From the NCBI GenBank assembly GCA_937927265.1, contig CALBCO010000246.1, positions 1 to 10,786 of the forward strand: a stretch of DNA of 10,786 bases, written 5' to 3'. Position numbers and translations under genes: made by a program. This DNA comes from an uncultured Verrucomicrobiae bacterium (GTDB lineage Bacteria; Verrucomicrobiota; Verrucomicrobiia; Palsa-1439). Below are positions 1 through 7,177 of this stretch, piece after piece. The notes beneath the pieces were generated by a model. It searched no databases. It saw only the letters and a program-made list of their open reading frames with translations, and had not been told where the DNA came from. How positions within the stretch are numbered: position 1 is the stretch's first letter; every line of letters starts with the position of its first letter.

Positions 1-369
1 AGCCGGTTCACTTACAGCCGACTGGAACAAGTGCCGGAGTTCACGGTCAATGTCCTGCCGTCGTCGTTCGCGCCGGCGCTGGAACACTGCGGCACCGTCT
101 CCGGCCGCGACCACGACAAGTTCGCCGAAACCGGCTTGTCGCTCGCGCCGGCCCAAGCGGTGCGCGTGCCGGCCATTGCGCAGGCGGTCCTCCACTACGA
201 ATGTCGCGTCCTTCATCGCAACGACGTGCTGCCCGCGCACCTAGCCGAGGAAATCCGAACGGGCGGCGTGTACAGCGACGGCTGTTTTCACCGGATCTAT
301 TTCGGGGAAGTGCTGGCGGCGTATGCGCAGGCCGACGCGCGGGAAAAGCTGCGGCGGATGGCGCTGTAA
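1..369 (+). CDS. Flavin reductase-like (FMN-binding split barrel) protein, 5' end cut off by the window
   Basis: The reading frame is open from base 1 to a TAA at 367-369 and gives the last 122 residues of a protein whose start lies outside the window. The visible part reads like the central and C-terminal part of the flavin reductase-like family, which binds FMN in a split barrel and often supplies reduced flavin or acts as an NAD(P)H:flavin oxidoreductase. Family-like signs are FTVNVLP near the beginning, the SGRDHDKF segment followed by GL, a P-x-I-x-x-A segment leading into a YECRV strand, and a late HRIYFGEVLAAY strand. It is the only plus-strand gene and converges on pyrH. The substrate or partner cannot be told from this fragment. 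Family assignment is fairly safe; the specific role is open. Confidence 0.8.
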   Translation, partial: SRFTYSRLEQVPEFTVNVLPSSFAPALEHCGTVSGRDHDKFAETGLSLAPAQAVRVPAIAQAVLHYECRVLHRNDVLPAHLAEEIRTGGVYSDGCFHRIYFGEVLAAYAQADAREKLRRMAL

Positions 370-520
370 CGGCTACGCGGTGGCGAACCGATCGGCAACG
401 TCGGCCGGGCAAAGCTCCTGCCGAGCCGTCCAGACCGTGAACTTGGTGAAGCTGGGGACAATGGCAATTGCTAATAACGGCGACAGGTGTCAGAAGAAGC
501 AGGCGCGGCGGATCGGCGGG

Positions 521-545
521 CGGCGGGAGCCTCGCCCTCCCGCCG
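521..545. terminator. GC-rich hairpin between convergent genes (possible bidirectional terminator or repeat)
   Basis: CGGCGGGAG (521-529) and CTCCCGCCG (537-545) form a perfect 9-base stem around a 7-base loop. It lies in the 201-base gap between the flavin reductase stop and the pyrH stop, where transcripts from both strands should end. There is no run of T on either side, so it is not a textbook intrinsic terminator. It also resembles the interspersed GC palindromes seen elsewhere in this window. Nothing else recognisable was seen in 370-570. Confidence 0.45.
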
Positions 546-570
546 GCGATCTCCAAAGCCCTACATTTGC

Positions 571-1299
571 TCACTCGGTGACGAGGGTGCCGATGGGGTC
601 ACCGCAGATGACGCGCTTGATGTTGCCACGCTGGAACAGGTCAAACACCAAGATGGGAATCTTGTTGTCCATACAGAGGCTGAACGCCGCAGCGTCCATG
701 ACATTGAGCCGGTGGTTGAGCGCGTCGAGGTAAGTCAGCCGGTCGTACCGCTGGGCTTGCAAGTCTTTCTTCGGGTCGGCGGTATAAACGCCATCCACCT
801 TGGTCGCTTTGAGCAACACTTCGGCGCTGATTTCGCTGGCTCGTAACGCCGCAGCGGTGTCGGTCGAGAAATACGGATTGCCCGTGCCGGCGGCGAAGAT
901 CACCACTCGGCCTTTTTCCAGATGTCGGATGGCGCGTCGGCGGATGAACGGTTCGGCCACCGCACGCATCTCGATCGCGGACTGGACGCGGGTCGGCACC
1001 CCCGCGCGTTCGAGGGCGTCTTGCAGGGCGAGTGCGTTGATGACCGTGGCCAGCATGCCCATGTAATCGCCAGTGGCCCGGTCGAGGCCGCGTTTGCTGC
1101 CGGCGATGCCGCGGAAGATGTTGCCGCCGCCGATGACGATGGCCAGTTCGATGCCAAGAGTCTTGACTTCTTTGATTTCCTCGGCAATGGCGTCACACGT
1201 CTCCGGTGAAATGCCGTGCTCGCGCGGGCCGAGCAAGGCTTCACCGCTCAATTTCAACATCACGCGCCGGTACTGGGGAGACAAGGCGGATGTCGCCAT
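571..1299 (-). CDS. pyrH: UMP kinase (uridylate kinase)
   Basis: Phosphorylates UMP to UDP with ATP, the step that feeds UTP and CTP synthesis; a cytoplasmic enzyme of the amino-acid kinase fold, usually a hexamer. The 242-residue length is normal for bacterial PyrH. Visible motifs in order: the nucleotide-binding LKLSGEAL strand and loop (residues 15-22), the glycine-rich VIGGGNIFRG (55-64), GDYMGMLATVINALALQ (77-93) typical of the family, the FAAGTGNPYFSTDTAA segment (135-150) that forms the active site with Asp147, and KVDGVYTADP (167-176). It starts at an ATG 9 bases after the tsf stop, with only a weak GGGA ribosome site, so it probably depends on upstream translation. It is the last gene of rpsB-tsf-pyrH and ends facing the flavin reductase gene. 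Confidence 0.97.
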   Translation of the reverse strand: MATSALSPQYRRVMLKLSGEALLGPREHGISPETCDAIAEEIKEVKTLGIELAIVIGGGNIFRGIAGSKRGLDRATGDYMGMLATVINALALQDALERAGVPTRVQSAIEMRAVAEPFIRRRAIRHLEKGRVVIFAAGTGNPYFSTDTAAALRASEISAEVLLKATKVDGVYTADPKKDLQAQRYDRLTYLDALNHRLNVMDAAAFSLCMDNKIPILVFDLFQRGNIKRVICGDPIGTLVTE

Positions 1300-1308
1300 G
1301 GCATCCCG

Positions 1309-1917
1309 CTACGCCGATTGGCTCGGCAACTCTTCACCCATTTGCCACCGGACAAACCGGCGAATGACAATGTTCTCACCCAGGGCCGCAATCTTGGCGG
1401 TCAGATGGTCTTTGATCGTGATTTCGGGGTTCTTCACAAACGGTTGTTCCAGCAGGCAGATCGTGGAGTAAAATTTCTCCAGTTTGCCGGCGCAAATTTT
1501 TTCAATGGCCGCCGGCGGTTTGTCTTTGACCTGGGCAGCGTAGATTTCCTTTTCTCTGGCAATCACCTCGGCGGGCACGTCCTCGCGTTTCACATAGGAC
1601 GGGTTGGCGGCGGCAATTTGCTGGGCAATGTCCTTCACAAACTCACGGAAGCCTTCGTTGCGCGCGACAAAGTCGGACTCGCAGTTCACTTCGACGAGGA
1701 CGCCGAGTTTGCTGCCGTGGTGGATATAGCTGGCAATGCAGCCTTCGTTGGCCGCCCGGCTGGCTTTCTTACCAGCAATGGCAATACCCTTTTTGCGGAG
1801 CAGTACTTCCGCGGCAGCGGCATCACCTTGGGCTTCGACCAGGGCGTTCTTGCAATCCATCATACCCGCGCCGGTCTTGGCGCGGAGCGACGCGACATCT
1901 TGGGGATCAATTGTCAT
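1309..1917 (-). CDS. tsf: Translation elongation factor Ts (short form)
   Basis: Guanine-nucleotide exchange factor that releases GDP from EF-Tu. The product is 202 residues, closer to the short Thermus-like form than to the roughly 280-residue E. coli form. The N-terminal UBA-like domain shows VASLRAKTGAGMMDCKNAL (8-26), and the core shows VNCESDFVARNEGF (77-90), the counterpart of the usual N-x-E-T-D-F-V-A-R-N signature (here S for T, C for S). Only one dimerisation-type core domain seems present. The frame stays open upstream to 2058, but those residues are the out-of-frame reverse of the rpsB tail, rich in R and P. The ATG at 1917 is chosen because the family homology begins there and GAGAG lies 7 bases before it. 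It starts 10 bases after the rpsB stop. Confidence 0.96.
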   Translation of the reverse strand: MTIDPQDVASLRAKTGAGMMDCKNALVEAQGDAAAAEVLLRKKGIAIAGKKASRAANEGCIASYIHHGSKLGVLVEVNCESDFVARNEGFREFVKDIAQQIAAANPSYVKREDVPAEVIAREKEIYAAQVKDKPPAAIEKICAGKLEKFYSTICLLEQPFVKNPEITIKDHLTAKIAALGENIVIRRFVRWQMGEELPSQSA

Positions 1918-1927
1918 GGTCAATCTC

Positions 1928-2719
1928 TCAAGCTGTGGGGGTGGTGGTTTCAGGAACGGGCGCGGGCTCGACCGTGGTTTCGGGCGGCGGCGCTGCGACG
2001 GCCGCAGGCGCCTGGCGACGGCCGGATTCGTTTTGCGCCTCGATAATTGTTTCGGCAATGATATCGGTGATCAGTTTGACCGAGCGGATGGCGTCATCAT
2101 TGCCGGCAATTGGGTAGGTCACTTCATCAGGATCGCAATTCGTGTCCACAATCGCAATGATTGGGATGTTCAGGCGTTGGGCTTCGCGCAGCGCGATCTG
2201 CTCACGTTCGATGTCCACCACAAACATGACGGCCGGCGGTTGGTCCATGTTGATGATGCCGTCGAGGTTGCGATGGAGCTTGCTGAGTTCACGACGGTAA
2301 TTGGCGATTTCCTTCTTCGGCAACTTCTCGCCTTCAGGCGACGCGAGCAACGCTTCAATGTCTTTGAGGCGTTTGACGCTCTTGCGGATGGTCTGGAGAT
2401 TGGTCAGGGTGCCGCCCAGCCAACGGTCCACCACAAATGGCATCCCGCAGCGGGTGGCGGCGTCTTTGAGTTCCTGCTGTGCCTGTTTTTTGGTGCCGAC
2501 GAATAACACCGTGCCACCCTGCAAGACGACCTCGTGCAGAAACCCACAGGCAATTTGAATTTGGGTGAGTGTTTTGTTGAGGTCAATGACGTGAATCCCG
2601 TTGCGTTCGCCAAAAATGAATCGCTTCATTTTCGGGTTCCAGCGTTTTGTCTGGTGCCCGAAGTGAACACCTGCTTCCAACAACTCTTCGACTTTGACTG
2701 TAGGCAATGTGCCCTCCAT
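1928..2719 (-). CDS. rpsB: 30S ribosomal protein S2
   Basis: Structural protein of the small ribosomal subunit, needed with S1 for binding of mRNA. The 263-residue product shows the S2 signatures LLEAGVHFGHQTKRWNPKM (13-31), RNGIHVIDLNKT (39-50), RWLGGTLTN (99-107) and the C-terminal PIIAIVDTNCDPDEVTYPI (186-204). The last 35 residues are a low-complexity tail rich in Pro, Ala, Thr and Glu, an extension seen in some bacterial S2 proteins. The frame is open to 2755, but the ATG at 2719 is preferred: S2 homology begins just after it and GGGGTG stands 5 bases upstream. It heads the rpsB-tsf-pyrH operon. Two tight hairpins stand directly before its start and may control it. Confidence 0.97.
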   Translation of the reverse strand: MEGTLPTVKVEELLEAGVHFGHQTKRWNPKMKRFIFGERNGIHVIDLNKTLTQIQIACGFLHEVVLQGGTVLFVGTKKQAQQELKDAATRCGMPFVVDRWLGGTLTNLQTIRKSVKRLKDIEALLASPEGEKLPKKEIANYRRELSKLHRNLDGIINMDQPPAVMFVVDIEREQIALREAQRLNIPIIAIVDTNCDPDEVTYPIAGNDDAIRSVKLITDIIAETIIEAQNESGRRQAPAAVAAPPPETTVEPAPVPETTTPTA

Positions 2720-2730
2720 GATTGCACCCC
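2720..2730 (-). promoter_or_regulatory. rpsB ribosome binding site, partly buried in a hairpin
   Basis: On the minus strand GGGGTG (2730-2725) stands 5 bases before the rpsB ATG at 2719. Its four G residues are the closing strand of the adjacent hairpin at 2727-2744, so folding of the leader would hide the site from the ribosome. Confidence 0.55.
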
Positions 2731-2768
2731 GAAAACTTCCGGGGCATCCCGGCAAACGACACCGGGAT
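2727..2768 (-). promoter_or_regulatory. Two adjacent hairpins in the rpsB leader
   Basis: Read on the minus strand, ATCCCGG (2768-2762) pairs with CCGGGAT (2752-2746) around a 9-base loop. One base later CCCCGGAA (2744-2737) pairs with TTTCGGGG (2734-2727), including one G-T wobble, around a loop of about 2 to 4 bases. The second hairpin contains the G run of the rpsB ribosome binding site. S2 is known to repress its own operon through the leader in enterobacteria; whether this unrelated-looking structure does the same is inference. Confidence 0.5.
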
Positions 2769-2841
2769 TTTGGTTCGAGTTTCGGTGTCCGGCCAACGGC
2801 CCGGACGGTTTACCATGCCAACATTTTGGCGTGGGGGTGTC

Positions 2842-2869
2842 ATGCTACCCCGCGCCGGCGGGTTTGCAA
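2842..2869 (-). promoter_or_regulatory. Weak candidate sigma70-type promoter for rpsB-tsf-pyrH
   Basis: On the minus strand TTGCAA (2869-2864) is followed after 16 bases by TAGCAT (2847-2842), compared with the consensus TTGACA-17-TATAAT. It would give a leader of roughly 115 bases holding the twin hairpins. The match is moderate and the region is GC-rich, so this is only the best candidate I could find by eye. Confidence 0.25.
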
Positions 2870-2957
2870 GCGGAAAAACAACGCGGGGGGATCCCGAATC
2901 ATTAGCGACCCGTTTCAAAGCCAAAATTACGGTGAAGTGCGAGGGTGAAGAAAAGGG

Positions 2958-2978
2958 GCGCAGACATCCTGCCCGCGT
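2958..2978 (-). repeat. Divergent copy of a short GC palindromic motif (inverted)
   Basis: Read on the minus strand, this 21-base stretch with core GCGGGCAGGATGTCTGC matches 15 of 21 positions of the palindromic motif at 3022-3042. The two copies face each other inside the 19-base inverted repeat. Confidence 0.45.
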
Positions 2979-3021
2979 TGAGTCAATGCCGCCCTGTCTA
3001 TTGGATAAGAATCCTCATCCA

Positions 3022-3042
3022 TCACGGGCGGGATGCCCGCCC
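3022..3042 (+). repeat. Short palindromic repeat with perfect 7-base stem
   Basis: GGGCGGG (3026-3032), loop ATG, then CCCGCCC (3036-3042). It resembles the interspersed CGGGCGGGATGCCCGC-type motifs that I associate with verrucomicrobial intergenic regions; that association is from memory. A related inverted copy lies at 2958-2978. Confidence 0.5.
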
Positions 3043-3069
3043 CCCTTGGGTTGGCTCGCTAATGATTCG

Positions 3070-3095
3070 GGGGGCGTCAAGCCGCAGACGCTCCC
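3070..3095 (-). terminator. Stem-loop just after the protease gene
   Basis: On the minus strand GGGAGCGTC (3095-3087) pairs with GACGCCCCC (3078-3070), 9 pairs with one G-T wobble, around an 8-base loop. It begins 14 bases after the protease stop codon, where a transcript end is expected. There is no T run after it, so it is either a weak terminator, a 3'-end-stabilising stem, or another copy of an interspersed palindrome. Confidence 0.4.
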
Positions 3096-3109
3096 GCAGG
3101 GGCTGAAAG

Positions 3110-6079
3110 CTATTCCTCCAATGTCCGAAACGTCTGATCCCCACCGGTGAGAATCTTGCCGCCGTTGTTGCCCACCATCCGGAAGTGATAGACGGTATCG
3201 GGCAACAGCGAGGTAATGGGGATGCTCACCGTCGTCGTCAGGGTACTCGCCGGAATGATTTTCGAGGCGGTTGTCCGACCGTATTGGGTCGTGGTGCCGT
3301 ATTGGAAGAAGACCGTGATGGAGGAACTGCCCGGCAACATCGTTCCGGTCAGGGTCGCCCCACGCGCAGTGATATTCGCCGCGGGGCCCGTGCTCACACC
3401 CGTGGTGGGACTAGTCCCCGGCAACGTCGTGAACGTGGTATCCGCGCCGTAGCGCACGCCTGCACTGTTGTTGGCCACTAAACGGTAATGGTAAGTAGTG
3501 TTCGGTTGTAAGCCGGTCAACGCCATGGGCACAAGAGTCGTCTCTTTTCCGGAGGGGAGGATGGTGGAAGCAGTGGTTTTGCCGTAGCTGGTGGTTGTGC
3601 CCCATTGATAGAAGACCGTCGTTGAACAAAGGTTGGGATTCACAAAACCATTCAAGGTTGCCACTGTCGAACCAATCCCGGTCGCCGCGGCAGCAGTCAC
3701 AGTAGGGGCCTCGACACAACCCAGGCCATTCCCACGCAGAAGTCTCAAGTAGTACGGACCGGTTGCTCCAGGTAAAAACGAGGTTACTTCCAAGGTATAG
3801 GTTCCGCTCACGGGCAGCTTGAAGTAGCCGGTGTTCTCCGGAATTCGAGAGTTGAGTGAATTGCCGGAATCATCATTGAATAGTAGGACACCGCCCGATG
3901 GCCCCACGAGGAAGAGATACGTGTCAAAGTAGAATGAACTGAGTTCGATCGCCACCATCTGTCCAGCCAAACCATAGAACGTATATCGGTCGGCAAAATA
4001 TCCCGCACCGCGGTAGATGGATGCACAATCAGTCGGTGTCAGGGTCTGGGAGATGAACATCCCCAGCGACAGCGGGAAGGTCACGCAACTACTTTCCCCG
4101 GGTACAGTCATGAAGGTCTTGGTTTCTCCATATCTTGTTCCTTCGGCATTTTTCGCCACCAGCCGGTAGTAATAGGTTCGATACGCAAGCAGATTCTTGA
4201 TCTTAGCCGCCACGGGCGTTTCGTCGAGCGTGCCACTCAAAATCCGGCTGGCCGTGGTCCGGCCAAAATTGGGCGTCAACCCGAACTGATAGAACACCGT
4301 GGTCGAACAGCCGTTGGGTTTCACAGTGCCATTGAGCGTGGCGGTGGTCAAACCGATCGGCGACGCCGTGCCCGTCGTGGGCGCCGGGGCCGCGCACAGT
4401 CCACCCGCTTTCAAGCTGATCCGATACGCTCCCGTCGCCCCGGCGTCGGCGCTGGTCACCTCAATGGTGTATTTGCCGTTGCTGGGCAGGGTAAAGGTTC
4501 CTGTCGTGGCAGGAATCCGAGCATTGCTGCCTTCGCCGCCGTCGTCGTCTTCCGCCAGCACGATCCCTGATGGGCCGATCAGATAGACATACGGATCGAA
4601 CGCGGTGGAAGTGACTTCGATGATCACCTGCCGACCGCTGGTGGCGTTGAACGTGTACAAGTCCGCATAATAAGAATTCCCTTGGTGGGGCGAACGACAA
4701 TCGGTATCCACCAAGCCGCCGCTGGCCACTTGGTTGAATTGCAGCGTTGTCAGCGCGCAGATGGGCTGCAAGGCCCGGGCCAAATTCAAGCGACCGCCGG
4801 TCGCCACGCGATCCGCCAACTCCGGAATCTCATCCACCGTTGAGAGCAACCGATCAATCAATTGTTGATAGCTGAAATACGGGAATTGCGCCTTGAGCAA
4901 GGCCAACGCCCCGGCCACATGCGGGGCAGCCATGGACGTCCCCCCAAACGGCGCGTAAGCAGAGTCGCCGCTGCTGACGGCCGAGTAGATGTCCACGCCC
5001 GGCGCGGCGAGATGCACCGAGTTTGTCCCGTAGTTGGAAGCCCAACTGCCGGTATAGGCCCGTGTGGCCAACTCATCCCGGCGATTTGTGGCAGCCACCG
5101 CCACCACATTCTCCACGTCGTAACTGGAGGGATAATGCGGAGTCACGTCGTTGTTGGTGCCGGAGTTGCCGGCGGCCGCGACAAAGATGATGCCGGCATC
5201 ACGGGCCGCGACAATGGCATCGCGCATGGCAGAGCTGTAGCCGGTGCCCCCCCAACTGTTGTTCATGATGTGCGCTCCCATCCGCCGCGCGTAATCAACA
5301 CACTCAATCGCATCCGAAATCACCCCGTACCCATCCCAATCGAGGAACTTGCAGGCCATGATTTGAACCTTCCAAGCCACGCCGACAATGCCCAGGCTGT
5401 TGTTCCCCACGGCACCGATGGTGCCCGCGCAGTGAGTTCCGTGGTCGTTATCGTCCATCGGATCGCCGCTGCCGGTGATGGCGTTGATCCCATACACGTC
5501 GTCAATGTAGCCGTTGCCGTCATCATCAATGCCATTGCCGGGAATCTCGTGTGGATTGCGCCACATGTTGGCCGCCAAATCCTCGTGCGTATAGCGCACT
5601 CCGGAATCAATCACCGCAACGATGATATCGGGAGCCGAGGTCCGAAACTCCCACGCTTCGGGCGCATCAATATCGGCGTCGGAGGTGCCGCCATCTTGGC
5701 CGGTATTATGCAGTCCCCACAACCGACCGGACACATATGCCGGGTCATTCGGTTCCGCGTCAATCTGCACGATGTAATCCGGCTCGGCGTATTCAAACAG
5801 CCCGCTCTGTTGATAATCCGCCATGGCTTTTTCCACACTGACCTCGGGCGGCAATTTCAGCACTTGCAGCCCGCCCAGCGCGGGATATTCCCGGAGCACC
5901 TCTGCCCCAGTGGCGATATGCACCGACTGCACCGACTGCGCATGCGCCGCAAATACCTGCGCCCGCGGTTTCACCAGCAGGCGATCCGTTCGGTGAGGCC
6001 GCGCGGCCGGATCATCCGCCCGCACCGCACCCGCCCACACCAGAAGCCAGACCGCCATCCACCAGATTGTCTTTTTCAC
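3110..6079 (-). CDS. Secreted subtilisin-like (S8) serine protease with PPC and Fn3-like C-terminal domains
   Basis: A 989-residue exported endopeptidase. Residues 1-21 are a signal peptide (MKK, hydrophobic WWMAVWLLVWAGAV, cleavage after VRA). Residues 30-105 look like an I9-type propeptide. The S8 catalytic domain spans about 120-440, with Asp158 (VIDSG), His213 (NDHGTHCAG), oxyanion Asn305 (AAGNSG) and Ser382 (GGTSMAAPH), so the triad is complete. Between Asp and His lies an acidic stretch (182-212, GNGIDDDGNGYIDD) that probably binds calcium. The tail reads PPC (about 441-557), Fn3-like (562-658), PPC (665-782), Fn3-like (788-887), Fn3-like (894-987). Each PPC starts with a Cys pair 20 residues apart; the first two Fn3 units have Cys pairs about 30 apart. 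No PEP-CTERM, type IX or LPXTG signal closes the protein. The start is GTG, with GAGGGAG 6 bases upstream. A likely role is degradation of external protein. Confidence 0.95.
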   Translation of the reverse strand: MKKTIWWMAVWLLVWAGAVRADDPAARPHRTDRLLVKPRAQVFAAHAQSVQSVHIATGAEVLREYPALGGLQVLKLPPEVSVEKAMADYQQSGLFEYAEPDYIVQIDAEPNDPAYVSGRLWGLHNTGQDGGTSDADIDAPEAWEFRTSAPDIIVAVIDSGVRYTHEDLAANMWRNPHEIPGNGIDDDGNGYIDDVYGINAITGSGDPMDDNDHGTHCAGTIGAVGNNSLGIVGVAWKVQIMACKFLDWDGYGVISDAIECVDYARRMGAHIMNNSWGGTGYSSAMRDAIVAARDAGIIFVAAAGNSGTNNDVTPHYPSSYDVENVVAVAATNRRDELATRAYTGSWASNYGTNSVHLAAPGVDIYSAVSSGDSAYAPFGGTSMAAPHVAGALALLKAQFPYFSYQQLIDRLLSTVDEIPELADRVATGGRLNLARALQPICALTTLQFNQVASGGLVDTDCRSPHQGNSYYADLYTFNATSGRQVIIEVTSTAFDPYVYLIGPSGIVLAEDDDGGEGSNARIPATTGTFTLPSNGKYTIEVTSADAGATGAYRISLKAGGLCAAPAPTTGTASPIGLTTATLNGTVKPNGCSTTVFYQFGLTPNFGRTTASRILSGTLDETPVAAKIKNLLAYRTYYYRLVAKNAEGTRYGETKTFMTVPGESSCVTFPLSLGMFISQTLTPTDCASIYRGAGYFADRYTFYGLAGQMVAIELSSFYFDTYLFLVGPSGGVLLFNDDSGNSLNSRIPENTGYFKLPVSGTYTLEVTSFLPGATGPYYLRLLRGNGLGCVEAPTVTAAAATGIGSTVATLNGFVNPNLCSTTVFYQWGTTTSYGKTTASTILPSGKETTLVPMALTGLQPNTTYHYRLVANNSAGVRYGADTTFTTLPGTSPTTGVSTGPAANITARGATLTGTMLPGSSSITVFFQYGTTTQYGRTTASKIIPASTLTTTVSIPITSLLPDTVYHFRMVGNNGGKILTGGDQTFRTLEE

Positions 6080-6136
6080 TGTTCGCTCCCTCTTATTGTC
6101 GGCAGCCTATACCGAATTTGCCCGTTCAAGGCAATT

Positions 6137-7177
6137 CTATTTCGCGCCGGTTATCAATCGTTGCTCCACGTCGCTTTGCGCCTGCTGCACCGCCTTCAAC
6201 AACGGGTCCCGCGGGTGCGCCGCCGCCCAGTTGTGCAAAAACATCAAATGCTCCACCTGATCCATTGTCGCCCCGTACGCCCGCACGGCCGACCATCGGA
6301 CATTGATGTCCTCCGTCAAATCCGTGATCAACGGCTGCAAAAAGTCGCCCAAGCCGGGGGGATTCACGCGGCCCAACACGCCAAGCAACTGTTGCCGGCG
6401 CAGGGTTGTCTGGCCACGATCGGTCGTCAAACGCTCCACCTCACCAAAAATTTTCGCGTTGAACGCCGCCAGTTCGGCCAGATAAGTTGTTACCGGCGTT
6501 CCCCACCCCAACACCGTCACACCCGGCGGCATTGCCACCGTGACCCGATCCTGATCCAGCAACGTGAACAACCGCCCCACTTGATGCGGCGTCAGGGCGT
6601 CACTCATCTTGCTCAAGAACTTCGCCCACGTGCCCAGATCGTTCTGGGCCAACAACCAGGCGGCCACCTCGGCTTGCACAAACGGCGACTGATCATCCGC
6701 CGCCCGCTGCAACACGGCGTCCGTCCCTCCCTCAATTTCCAACCACAACCGAATCCCCACCACTCGCGGCACAGGATCCTTGATGGCCAGCAACCGGCGG
6801 ATCGCCGGTAAGGCCTCCACCCCCAGAGCGCGAATCTCAGCCAGCAACTTTGTCGCGCGCACGATGGTATCGTCCTCCTCCGGTAGGGCGAGCAACTCGT
6901 TGATCAACCGCACCGCCTTCACCTGTCGCTCTTCCGTCAGCGCCTCTTCACTGACCGACCAACGCGGGGACACCGACGCGCCCCCCACAGCCACCGATTC
7001 TACCGGCCCCATGCTTGTCGGTGATACGCTTACCGTTTCGTCATCACCAACGTCCGGCGGGTGGCTCGGTTGACGCAGCCACCAAAGACTGACCGCAATA
7101 CACACTGCCACTCCAACAATTCCGGCCAACCATATTTTGTTTCTGAGAGTAATCACGATCTCGAATCTACCCCGCAT
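6137..7177 (-). CDS. Membrane-anchored protein with HEAT-like helical repeats, function unknown
   Basis: A product of about 346 residues with a single N-terminal membrane segment (about 14-34, KIWLAGIVGVAVCIAVSLWWL) followed by a Pro/Ser-rich linker and a large domain that should face the periplasm. The domain is rich in amphipathic helices; the stretches around ALPAIRRLLAIKDPVPRVVGIRLWLE and SPFVQAEVAAWLLAQND look like HEAT-type repeats, as does NVRWSAVRAYG near the end. Such folds usually bind other proteins; no catalytic motif is visible. The start is uncertain. The ATG at 7177 overlaps the preceding lactonase gene by 11 bases; a GTG at 7156 (VITLRNKIW) would avoid the overlap and has GAG close upstream; a more distal start at 7252 would overlap by 86 bases and is unlikely. 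The protease gene follows after 57 bases, so the two may be co-transcribed. Confidence 0.7.
   Translation of the reverse strand: MRGRFEIVITLRNKIWLAGIVGVAVCIAVSLWWLRQPSHPPDVGDDETVSVSPTSMGPVESVAVGGASVSPRWSVSEEALTEERQVKAVRLINELLALPEEDDTIVRATKLLAEIRALGVEALPAIRRLLAIKDPVPRVVGIRLWLEIEGGTDAVLQRAADDQSPFVQAEVAAWLLAQNDLGTWAKFLSKMSDALTPHQVGRLFTLLDQDRVTVAMPPGVTVLGWGTPVTTYLAELAAFNAKIFGEVERLTTDRGQTTLRRQQLLGVLGRVNPPGLGDFLQPLITDLTEDINVRWSAVRAYGATMDQVEHLMFLHNWAAAHPRDPLLKAVQQAQSDVEQRLITGAK

Larger units (their letters stand above)
2893..3071. repeat. Near-perfect 19-base inverted repeat framing a 179-base segment
   Basis: The left arm 2893-2911 contains CCCGAATCATTAGCGA and the right arm 3053-3071 contains its exact complement TCGCTAATGATTCGGG. 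Adding the next three bases gives 18 of 19 matches. The arms enclose about 140 bases with two divergent copies of a short palindromic motif in opposite orientation and no plausible gene. It could be a small non-autonomous mobile element, a composite of interspersed repeats, or a long RNA hairpin. I saw no flanking target duplication. Confidence 0.6.

Noticed and set aside
1918..2058. 47-residue N-terminal extension of EF-Ts
   Set aside because: It overlaps the rpsB 3' end out of frame and has the Arg/Pro-rich composition of a shadow frame. The EF-Ts family start fits the ATG at 1917.
2893..3095. CRISPR array
   Set aside because: The repeats are few, inverted rather than direct, unequal in sequence and not regularly spaced.
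3070..3095. Classical Rho-independent terminator with T run
   Set aside because: The stem is good, but the following minus-strand sequence is CCCGAATCATTAGC without a T run, so only a low-confidence terminator-like stem is reported.
6080..6136. Possible -10 box TATAGG upstream of the protease
   Set aside because: The only TTGA-like hexamer stands 12 bases away, too close for a sigma70 promoter, so no promoter is called.
4862..6811. Long plus-strand open frame of 649 codons
   Set aside because: It lies opposite the protease and HEAT-like genes, is unusually rich in His, Arg, Pro and Ile, has no recognisable domain, and is explained by GC-rich codon use of the minus-strand genes.
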